From DALYLB01 sp033763135 (GTDB lineage Bacteria > Acidobacteriota > Blastocatellia > RBC074), in the NCBI GenBank assembly GCA_033763135.1, contig JANRKY010000204.1:1-64000 (forward strand): a stretch of DNA of 64,000 nucleotides, given 5' to 3'. The position numbers were made by a program, and so were the translations under genes. Shown in pieces: positions 56,798 through 64,000 of the stretch (positions are counted from its first letter, which is position 1; every line of letters begins with the position of its first letter). The notes under the pieces were generated by a model. The model was given only the letters and a program-made list of their open reading frames with translations, ran no database searches and was not told the origin of the DNA.

Positions 56798-58120
56798 ATG
56801 GCGACAAGAGCATTGGCTGCGGAGCAGAGCGTGCTGGAAGAGAGTCTGTCTCGATGGATGAAAGCGAGGCGGGAGCGACTGATTGAGACGATCAGCGATC
56901 TGGTGCGGATTCCGTCGGAGAACACGCCGCCGGTGGGGGCGGAGGGGGAGTGTCAGCGGTACGTCCATGACAGGCTTGCGGGATATGAGTTGGAGACGGA
57001 GATGTACGAGCTGACGGAGGTTCCGGGGTTCACGGAGCATCCGGTCTATCGGCCGGGGCGGGACTATGGGAACCGGCCGAACGTATCGGCGGTGTGGAGA
57101 GGGAGCGGCGGGGGGAGGTCGTTGCTGCTTTCGGGGCACATCGACACGGTGCCGCGGGGATCGGCCGAGTGGTCGCGGGATCCGTTCATGCCGACGGTCG
57201 AGGGGAATCGGTTGTACGGGCTGGGGTCGAACGACATGAAGGGGGGGATTGGGGCCTTTCTCTTCGCGGTGGAGGCATTGAAGGAAGCGGGCGTGAAGTT
57301 GCGCGGCGACCTGCTGCTGGAGACGATCGTGGATGAGGAGTTTGGCGGCGTGAATGGGACGCTGGCGGCGCGGCTGCATGGGCGGAACGCGGATGCGGCG
57401 ATCATCTGCGAGCCGAGTCAGATGATGATCTGTCCGGCGCAGACGGGTGGGCGGACGGCGCACATTACGCTGCGGGCGCAGACGGCCGGCATACTCTCGG
57501 AGGGCGAGCCGCAGGCGCGGGTGACGGATCAGCTCCATCATTTTCTGGGCAGGGTCGGGGCGTTCGCCGAGCGCCGGCGCAAGGTGGCGCCGATTCACGC
57601 GCTCTATTCGGACAGCAACGATCCGGTGCCGGCGTGGGTGACGAAGATCAACTGCGGCGGTTGGGGAATGAAGGAGCCGATCACGCTGCCGACGACCTGT
57701 CAGGTGGAGTTCTACTGGCAGGCGATGCCGGGCGAGACCCGGGAGGCGATCGAGAGCGAATTTTTCGCGTGGCTGGAGGAGGTGGTGGCGGAGCAGCCGG
57801 CGCTCTTCGCCTGCAAGCCCGAGGTCAGTTTCCCGATCCGATGGCTGCCGGGTTCGGCGCTCGAAGGCGAGCCGGCGTTGATCACGGAGTTGAGCGGGAC
57901 GTTCGAGGGGCTCACCGGCGCGCCGCCGCAGATCCGCGGAATCGGCGGGCCGTGCGATCTCTATGTCTTCCACCAGCATTTCGAGACGCCGGCCATCCTC
58001 TTCGGTCCCCGGGGAGGCAACACCCACGCGCCGGACGAATGGGTCGAGATCGATTCGGCCCTGTTGACCGCCGAGACGCTGGCGCGATTCATCTGCCGCT
58101 GGTGCGAGGTGGAATGGTAG
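56798..58120 (+). CDS. M20-family metallopeptidase (ArgE/DapE-like)
   Basis: 440 aa. Metal ligands are visible: His114 in LLLSGHIDTVPRG, Asp146 in LGSNDMKGG, the catalytic/ligand Glu pair 180-181 in VDEEFGG, and a C-terminal His in NTHAPDEW. A lid-type dimerisation domain occupies the middle. The protein has no signal peptide, so it would hydrolyse acylated amino acids or small peptides in the cytoplasm. It is the first gene of a plus-strand unit leading to the GH42-like and DUF5107 genes. Confidence 0.93.
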   Translation: MATRALAAEQSVLEESLSRWMKARRERLIETISDLVRIPSENTPPVGAEGECQRYVHDRLAGYELETEMYELTEVPGFTEHPVYRPGRDYGNRPNVSAVWRGSGGGRSLLLSGHIDTVPRGSAEWSRDPFMPTVEGNRLYGLGSNDMKGGIGAFLFAVEALKEAGVKLRGDLLLETIVDEEFGGVNGTLAARLHGRNADAAIICEPSQMMICPAQTGGRTAHITLRAQTAGILSEGEPQARVTDQLHHFLGRVGAFAERRRKVAPIHALYSDSNDPVPAWVTKINCGGWGMKEPITLPTTCQVEFYWQAMPGETREAIESEFFAWLEEVVAEQPALFACKPEVSFPIRWLPGSALEGEPALITELSGTFEGLTGAPPQIRGIGGPCDLYVFHQHFETPAILFGPRGGNTHAPDEWVEIDSALLTAETLARFICRWCEVEW

Positions 58121-58192
58121 CTCTCTTTCCCATCACGCCTGTACGAATGGGACACGCAACAACATCATCCCCCGGTCATTGAGAAAGCGGAG

Positions 58193-58262
58193 ATAACGGA
58201 ACAGGCGGAAGAAAGAATGCGTTTGCGAATTCCGCTCTTTCCGTTCGTTCCGTACTTCTCTT
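58193..58262. repeat. Palindrome, family A copy 4 (imperfect)
   Basis: AACGGAACAGGCGGAAGAAA and the mirrored TCTTTCCGTTCGTTCCGTAC pair imperfectly around a loop near TGCGTTTGCG. It stands in the 179-bp gap between the M20 and GH42-like genes on the same strand, so if it ends transcription it would do so only partly. Confidence 0.65.
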
Positions 58263-58299
58263 CTCTTCCCGGGGGACTTGCTTCCGAGCGGGATCACGA

Positions 58300-61200
58300 A
58301 TGGCAATGACGACCTATGCCCAAGCGTTGCGGCTATTCTGGCTGGCGTTGATCATCCTCGCGCCGGCGCCGCCGGTCTTCTGCGCCGGTCTCGAAGTCTT
58401 TGCGTCATTTGAAGACGCGGCCGAAGTCGCGGCGGTGCGCGGCACGAGCGGCGTCCGACTGTCGGCGTCGAGGCGCTTCCCCGCCTGGGACGGAAACTCG
58501 CTGGAAGCGGTCTTTCCGGCTGGCGGCGGAAAGATCGAGCTGACCAGAATGCCGGCCGACTGGCGGCGGCAGGAGTCGCTGCTGATCTTCGTGTGGGGCG
58601 TTCAGCCGGCAGAGTTGAGAATTACGCTGCTCGATGATCAGGGCGGCTCGTTCATTCAAAGCTTCCCGATCCGAACGGGAGTTAATCATCTTCAGCTTCG
58701 CCTGGCGCGAGCGAAGAGCCTCGCGCGGGACCGGATGCGATCGCTCACGATCGAGACCGGCCGGGAGGGAACCTTCTATCTCGACTATTTCGCGCTCGAC
58801 CGATTTCATCCCGTGCTCGAGCAGCGCGGGCGCTGGGATCTTGATTATTCGATGGAGGTCGAAACGCCGCACGTCGCCTGGGCCAGACCATTCGCCGGCG
58901 GACGGATCAAAGTCTGGGCGCTCGCCGATGTCGCGGATGGTCGCGGGATCGTTGAATTGGCTCAGCGGCTGGCGCTGGATTTCAGAGCCACCTCGATCGG
59001 GCGGAGTTCGGGGATCAACAAGTGGGGCTTCGGCGATTTTTACGAGCATCGAAGCAATGGCGGCGAGGACTGGAATAATGCCTACAGCCTGGCCTACGCC
59101 TATATCGCCGACGATCTGCTCAACGGCCCGGACTACGATGTCATTCTCTGGCCTGGAATCCATCCGTGGGAAACCTATCCGATCGAGATTCGCAACGAGA
59201 TTCGCCGGCGCGTCGAAGCCGGCGCGGGGCTGGTCCTTTTCTACCCGAACAGCAGCGCGTCCGGCGGCGGCGGGTTCTCGGCGCTGTCTCCGCTGTTCGC
59301 CAGCGGCGCGCAGAATCCCCCGCCGGATCGCAGCGCGTGGGAGCGAACTTCGGATCATTACATCACGCGCGGGGTTCCGCTCGAGGCCTTTCCCTGGGGA
59401 CAAATGCGAGTGGCTGGTTTGGAAGCCGCGGGCGAGGTCCTGCTGAAAACTTCGCAGGGTGCGCCGGTTCTGGCCGTGCGCAAGGTTGGCAAGGGACGGG
59501 TCGCGGCTTTCGGCTATCAGGAACGCGGCATGATCCCGGATGTCGAAAACGTGTTCGAGACCGGGCTGCGGTATGCATATCACGAATATTTATGGTCGCT
59601 GGTCTCCCGCGCCGTTGTGTGGGCCGCGAAGCGTGAACCGCAAGCGGCGATTCGCAGCCTGCAACTGTCTCCGAAGAGCCTGCGCGTCTCGCTCGATCAT
59701 GCGCCCGAAGGAGCCGAGGTCGCGGTGACGATTCGTTCGAGCTTCGACGAGTTCGAAGCGATGGAGAAGCTGCCGGTCAGACAACAAACCGCAACGCTTG
59801 TCTTCCCCGACGCCCTGTCCGGCGGCCGCCATTTCGCCGAAGCGTATTTGATCGAGAAGGGGCGCGGAATTGATTGGGCGGCCCGAACGTTTGAAGTCCC
59901 CGCGCAAACCACCATCCGGGACCTCGTGCTCGAAAGCGATCGCGTCAAACTCGGAGCGCAGGTCAACGCCCGGTTGCGCCTGCAAGCCCCCGTGGATTCC
60001 ACGATCACCGCGCGGCTTTACGACAATTACGACCGCTTGCTGGATGAGCGTCGCTATCCCGTAAAAGCGCAGGGCGACAGGGAACAGGCGATCAGCCTCA
60101 ATTCGACGGGCGCGCTTACGCATCTGGCTCGCGTGGATTGTGAAGTGGCGACGAACGGCAGGCGCGCCGATCGTCGCATTCAGGAAGTTTTCGTCCTGCA
60201 GCCGCGCCAATGGGACGATTACGACATCGTCATGTACCTTTTCGGCCCTAATCCGATCCCCGGCGTCTGGCCGACGATCGATGCCCAAATGAGAAGACTG
60301 AACGTCACCACGCTCTCTTCCTACACGCTGCAGCACAGCAAGCACGCGAACTACAACATTCAGGCGCAAACGCGAATCAGCGGACAGGAATCGCCCGACG
60401 GCCCCAAACGCGCCTATTACAGCGCGATGAAGAAAAAGTATTTCGAGACGCGCGACAAGAAAGGGCTGGTGCGCGAGTATTGTCTGAACGATCCCGCCTA
60501 TCGCGAACTGATCCGCAAGGAGTTGAACACCCTCACGGCCCCCTGGGTTCCCTTCTCGCCGCTTTCGTACTACGTCTACGAAGAGCCGTCGCTCACCTGC
60601 TATGAGGACGACCTGGACCTCTGCTTCTCGACGCACTGCATGACCGCGATGCGCGGCTGGCTCAAGGGCGAGTACGGGGCGCTGTCGGCGCTGAACAGGC
60701 AATGGGGCACGCAGTTCGCGAACTGGGACGAGGTGACGCCGGACGACACCCATGAGGCGCAGGCGCGCGGCAATTATGCGTCGTGGGCCGATCACCGCAC
60801 GTTCATGGAGAAGACCTATGCCGAGAGCGTCGAATTCGTTCTGGGCGAATTGAGAAAGATCGATCCGCAGGGAATTCTGCTCAACTCCGGGACGCAGGTT
60901 TCAGGCGCGCACAACGCGGCGGACTACAGCCGTCTGAATCGGTTCACGAAACATCTCAATGCCTATGACGGCGGCAACCAGCTTGATTTCCATCGGGCGT
61001 TCAACTCCGATCTGAAGATCTCCAGCGGCGCCGGGTACGGGGTTCTCGGCCGCGACGTCTTGTACAACTTCTACAGCAATCTGTTCAAAGGCTCGAATGG
61101 AGGGGCCTATATCTTCTGGCAGTATTCGACGCTCGACGTGGATCTGACGATGAGCCAGAGCGGGAAGGATATGGAGCAGGGCTTCCGCGAGCTGCGCGGC

Positions 61201-62424
61201 GAGGGCATCGGCAAGCTTGTGGGGTTCGCCTCGCCGGACAACCACGGGATCGCGATTCACTATTCGTATCCCTCGATTCACGGCGCCTGGATCGTTGACG
61301 GAAAGATCGAAGAGCAGGTCGTCTATGATCCGTCGAGCGCGACGATGCGCCGCTTCAACGCCAATCGCGACGGCTGGGTGAAGGCGCTTCACGATGCGGG
61401 CTTGCAGTTCGACTTCATCGGGTACGGCGATGTCGAGAAGGGCGGGCTGATCTCGAAAGGCTATCGAACCTTCATCCTGCCGATGAGCGTGGCCTTGAGC
61501 GAGGAAGAGGTGAGGGCCATCCGCGAGTTCGTCAATCAGGGCGGGACGGTGATCGCGGATGCGCTGCCCGGAATCATGGACAAGCACTGCACGTTCCGGC
61601 CCGTGCGCGCCCTCGCCGATGTTTTCGGCGTCGAGCCCGCGGGTTCAAACCGGCAAGCCGTCGTTGCCATGAACGGCGAACCGGGGCTGAAACTCGCGGG
61701 AGCCGCCTCGCTGGCCGTCAGTGAAAGCGGTCCGCAACTGCTCGAACATCGCGTGGGCCGGGGACGCGCCTATCTCCTGAACTTCTTTCTCGATTCCTAT
61801 CCCGCGGACCGGCTCGAAAAACGAAATACGGCGGCGCTGGAGAAAGTGAACCGCGTCCTGTCGGCGGCGGGAATCGCTCCAAAAGTAAAACTCGCCTCCT
61901 CCGCCGGAAATCCCATCAGCGATTGCGATCGGTATCTGTTCAACAATGGAATGACCAAACTGCTCGGGCTGTTGCCGGATAAAGACGGATTGGCGGCCAG
62001 GAAGGCACTGGTCACGTTTGATCAGGCCGGGGCGCTCTACGATGTGCGTCAAAAACGGTATCTCGGCGCCGGCTCGACGTTCGAGATCGAGCTGGAGCCC
62101 GCGATTCCGCGCCTCCTCGCCCTGGTCGAAGAGCGGATTGCAGGAATCGCGGTTCAAGCGCCGGCCGCCGCGCGACGCGGCGAAGAGGTCACGATCGGCT
62201 TCCGCGTCAACGGAGCGAAGAATCTCCGCTCGGTCGCCAGAGTGGTCGTCACCGACGCCTCGGGCCGCGAAGCGTCCATCTATGGCGGCAACCGGGACAT
62301 CGTGAATGGAGCGGGAGAGATTCGATTCAGAACCGCGCTCAATGATCCGCCGGGAGGTTGGCGGGTCACAGTGACGGAAGCCGTCAGTGGCGAACAGGCG
62401 CAAGCCGAAATCCGGATTCAATAG
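58300..62424 (+). CDS. Very large secreted GH42-like glycosidase
   Basis: 1374 aa. Signal peptide LFWLALIILAPAPPVFCAG; two possible ATGs lie two codons apart. An N-terminal carbohydrate-binding-like beta-sandwich (~30-170) precedes a region with ILWPGIHPWETYPIE. The core matches GH42-type proteins: YYVYEEPSLTCYEDDLDLCF, STHCMTAMRGWLKGEYGALS, ALNRQWGTQFANWDEVTPDD, then FNSDLKISSGAGYG and GGAYIFWQYST, and a trimerisation-like domain with FVNQGGTVIADALPG. The acid/base Glu is probably in YEEPS. It would act on beta-galactoside or related chains; the substrate is not certain. Confidence 0.85.
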   Translation: MAMTTYAQALRLFWLALIILAPAPPVFCAGLEVFASFEDAAEVAAVRGTSGVRLSASRRFPAWDGNSLEAVFPAGGGKIELTRMPADWRRQESLLIFVWGVQPAELRITLLDDQGGSFIQSFPIRTGVNHLQLRLARAKSLARDRMRSLTIETGREGTFYLDYFALDRFHPVLEQRGRWDLDYSMEVETPHVAWARPFAGGRIKVWALADVADGRGIVELAQRLALDFRATSIGRSSGINKWGFGDFYEHRSNGGEDWNNAYSLAYAYIADDLLNGPDYDVILWPGIHPWETYPIEIRNEIRRRVEAGAGLVLFYPNSSASGGGGFSALSPLFASGAQNPPPDRSAWERTSDHYITRGVPLEAFPWGQMRVAGLEAAGEVLLKTSQGAPVLAVRKVGKGRVAAFGYQERGMIPDVENVFETGLRYAYHEYLWSLVSRAVVWAAKREPQAAIRSLQLSPKSLRVSLDHAPEGAEVAVTIRSSFDEFEAMEKLPVRQQTATLVFPDALSGGRHFAEAYLIEKGRGIDWAARTFEVPAQTTIRDLVLESDRVKLGAQVNARLRLQAPVDSTITARLYDNYDRLLDERRYPVKAQGDREQAISLNSTGALTHLARVDCEVATNGRRADRRIQEVFVLQPRQWDDYDIVMYLFGPNPIPGVWPTIDAQMRRLNVTTLSSYTLQHSKHANYNIQAQTRISGQESPDGPKRAYYSAMKKKYFETRDKKGLVREYCLNDPAYRELIRKELNTLTAPWVPFSPLSYYVYEEPSLTCYEDDLDLCFSTHCMTAMRGWLKGEYGALSALNRQWGTQFANWDEVTPDDTHEAQARGNYASWADHRTFMEKTYAESVEFVLGELRKIDPQGILLNSGTQVSGAHNAADYSRLNRFTKHLNAYDGGNQLDFHRAFNSDLKISSGAGYGVLGRDVLYNFYSNLFKGSNGGAYIFWQYSTLDVDLTMSQSGKDMEQGFRELRGEGIGKLVGFASPDNHGIAIHYSYPSIHGAWIVDGKIEEQVVYDPSSATMRRFNANRDGWVKALHDAGLQFDFIGYGDVEKGGLISKGYRTFILPMSVALSEEEVRAIREFVNQGGTVIADALPGIMDKHCTFRPVRALADVFGVEPAGSNRQAVVAMNGEPGLKLAGAASLAVSESGPQLLEHRVGRGRAYLLNFFLDSYPADRLEKRNTAALEKVNRVLSAAGIAPKVKLASSAGNPISDCDRYLFNNGMTKLLGLLPDKDGLAARKALVTFDQAGALYDVRQKRYLGAGSTFEIELEPAIPRLLALVEERIAGIAVQAPAAARRGEEVTIGFRVNGAKNLRSVARVVVTDASGREASIYGGNRDIVNGAGEIRFRTALNDPPGGWRVTVTEAVSGEQAQAEIRIQ

Positions 62425-62432
62425 CACAAAAT

Positions 62433-64000
62433 ATGCCGCTCTTAAGCTTCAGCTTCCATTTCATCCTGCTGTTCCTGCCCATCTGGCAGACGGCGGCTCC
62501 GGCCGGCGCGGTGCGCTTCACGCGCGGAACGCTCCACGTGCCGACCTATGCGTTCGAGCGATCGGAGGCGGTCGCGCCGCTCTTCAAATCGGCGGAGGGA
62601 AAAGGACTCTATCCATATGCGGCGCTCGATCGCAGTTCGCTCAGCCGCCGCCCGATCGCGGTTCGCTACGAGTCGCTGACGCTGGAGAACGAATACCTGC
62701 GCGTCGTGCTGCTGCCGGAACTGGGCGGCCGGATCTGGTCGGTGCGGGACAAGGTCGCGAACCGCGAGATCTTCTACACGACGAGCGTCATCAAGCCGAC
62801 CGTCTACAATCAGCGCGAAGGCTGGCCGGCCGGCAACCTGGAAGTCTACGGCCCATACGATGCGCACATGCTGACCTGGCCGGGCGAGCCCTGGCCGTGG
62901 GCGTTTGCCGCGCAGGAGGACGGCAGCGCGTCGATCACGCTCTCGCACATCGATCATTTCTTCCGCAACAAGGTCTCGATGACGGTGACGATTCGTCCGG
63001 GCCGATCCTTCGTCGAGCTTGGGGTGAATCTGCGGAACAACAACCAGCTGGCCAATCGATATCTGTTGTGGACGAATGCGGGCGTGGCCGCGACGGACGG
63101 CACGCGGTTCGTGTATCCGATGACGAAGACGATCGCGCACGTCAGCTCCGATATCGGAACGTGGCCGCTCGTCGAGGGCCGGGATCTGAGCTGGTATCGG
63201 AACAATCCGAATATGCTGGGCGTGTTCGGCCTGGATCTCTATGACAATTTTATTGCGGCCTATGATTATGAGGCGGATCACGGCGTGATCTGTTACGCCA
63301 ATCGGCGGCTCGCGCGCGGCGTAAAGACCTGGACGTGGGGAACGGGCGAGGCGGCGAAGCGGCAGATGGAGCATTACACCGACGCGGACGGCCCGTATCT
63401 GGAAGTCCAGAGCGGCCGGTTCGTGTGGGACGGCAACTATGAGTTCATCGAGCCGGGAAAGGCCGACGGCTGGACCGAATACTGGTACGGAACGGGCGGC
63501 CTCGGCGCCCTGACGACGGCGACGCGCGAAGCGGCGGTCGGCCTGACGTTCTCGGGAGCGGACCGGCGGACGGTTCACCTGGCGGTCCGGGCGACCGGCC
63601 GGGTCCCGCGCGCCGCGCTTCAACTGAAGGCCGGCGCGGCCGTGCTTTGGAGTTCGGTGCAGGACCTTTCGCCCGAGGGCGTGTTCCGCCAGAAGGTCGC
63701 GCTCTCGCCGGAACACGCCGGGCGCGCGCTGACGCTGGAGGTGACGGCGGCGAATGGCGATGCGCTGATCAGATACATCGCGCGTCCGGACGGCAGCCAT
63801 CCGGACGCGACCTTCGCGGGGGATTCGATTCCCCGCCGGTTCGGCGCCATCGACAGCCTGACCGCCGAAGAGGCCTTTCAGAAAGGGCTCGCGCACGAAA
63901 AGTTCGGCGAGATGGAAGAGGCCATTCAGACGTACGAGGCCGCGCTCGGCAAGGACCGGCTGCTGATCCAGCCGCATCTGCGACTCGGCGCGATCGCGCT
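62433..64000 (+). CDS. DUF5107/TPR protein, cut by the window edge
   Basis: Partial: 522 residues from the ATG at 62433 with no stop before 64000. A short signal peptide (FHFILLFLPIWQTAAPAGA) is followed by a DUF5107 domain, with ENEYLRVVLLPELGGRIWSV, TSVIKPTVYNQREGWPAGN and VSMTVTIRPGRSFVELGVNL, resembling aldose-epimerase-like beta folds. From about residue 470 TPR units begin (AFQKGLAHEKFGEMEEAIQT). It starts 8 bp after the GH42-like gene, so they are cotranscribed. DUF5107 proteins commonly sit beside glycosidases. Confidence 0.88.
   Translation, partial: MPLLSFSFHFILLFLPIWQTAAPAGAVRFTRGTLHVPTYAFERSEAVAPLFKSAEGKGLYPYAALDRSSLSRRPIAVRYESLTLENEYLRVVLLPELGGRIWSVRDKVANREIFYTTSVIKPTVYNQREGWPAGNLEVYGPYDAHMLTWPGEPWPWAFAAQEDGSASITLSHIDHFFRNKVSMTVTIRPGRSFVELGVNLRNNNQLANRYLLWTNAGVAATDGTRFVYPMTKTIAHVSSDIGTWPLVEGRDLSWYRNNPNMLGVFGLDLYDNFIAAYDYEADHGVICYANRRLARGVKTWTWGTGEAAKRQMEHYTDADGPYLEVQSGRFVWDGNYEFIEPGKADGWTEYWYGTGGLGALTTATREAAVGLTFSGADRRTVHLAVRATGRVPRAALQLKAGAAVLWSSVQDLSPEGVFRQKVALSPEHAGRALTLEVTAANGDALIRYIARPDGSHPDATFAGDSIPRRFGAIDSLTAEEAFQKGLAHEKFGEMEEAIQTYEAALGKDRLLIQPHLRLGAIA

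Overview
The window looks like a chromosomal segment of an Acidobacteriota member, probably of the Solibacter/Bryobacter kind. This is inferred from gene content, since no rRNA or marker gene is present. The supporting signs are Oar-type TonB-dependent receptors with an N-terminal carboxypeptidase-regulatory domain, a cytochrome-type PSD1/DUF1501 gene pair, an ECF sigma factor next to a serine/threonine kinase with kinesin-light-chain-like TPRs, many secreted hydrolases and oxidoreductases, high GC content, and intergenic regions full of palindromes. About 37 protein genes are supported. I saw no rRNA, tRNA, CRISPR array or intact transposase gene.

Layout. 0.2-8.9 kb (minus strand): a secreted or peripheral catabolic block of GMC oxidoreductase, serine hydrolase, double VOC protein, DUF1501, PSD1 cytochrome-like protein and an NTF2-like protein. 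9.1-15.4 kb: a phospholipase D-like enzyme (plus) facing a five-gene minus-strand cluster of unrecognised proteins. Four of those five carry what looks like the same helix-plus-beta domain, and this is the best candidate for an undescribed system. 15.9-18.7 kb: a PhyH-type dioxygenase with an SGNH hydrolase, then an aldo/keto reductase. 19.0-26.5 kb: two divergent TonB-type outer-membrane proteins and a diheme-type cytochrome c. 26.7-36.3 kb (minus): methyltransferase, small secreted protein, sigma factor/kinase pair, acyl-CoA synthetase and ankyrin protein. 36.5-45.5 kb: PQQ-type beta-propeller, TPR protein, deoxyribose-phosphate aldolase, and a 1.7-kaa exported nuclease with lamin-tail and Ig-like domains. 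46-64 kb: a glycan-type locus. A ROK regulator, TonB receptor, TPR protein, GH20-like hexosaminidase and amidohydrolase run leftward. A M20 peptidase (with a near-consensus promoter), a GH42-like glycosidase and a DUF5107/TPR protein cut by the window edge run rightward.

Intergenic DNA is unusually structured. Several palindrome families are interspersed. The clearest is a miniature transposable element with about 22-bp terminal inverted repeats. It is present three times (15518-15840, 18760-18950, 55128-55319), each time flanked by an 8-bp direct repeat (two exact, one 7/8). One copy is inserted inside another palindrome, and removing it on paper restores a perfect 25-bp-arm palindrome. Other families are a long CTTCGCGTGAGG palindrome, an AACGGAACAA palindrome that often lies at gene 3' ends, and a six-copy 13-bp tandem repeat.
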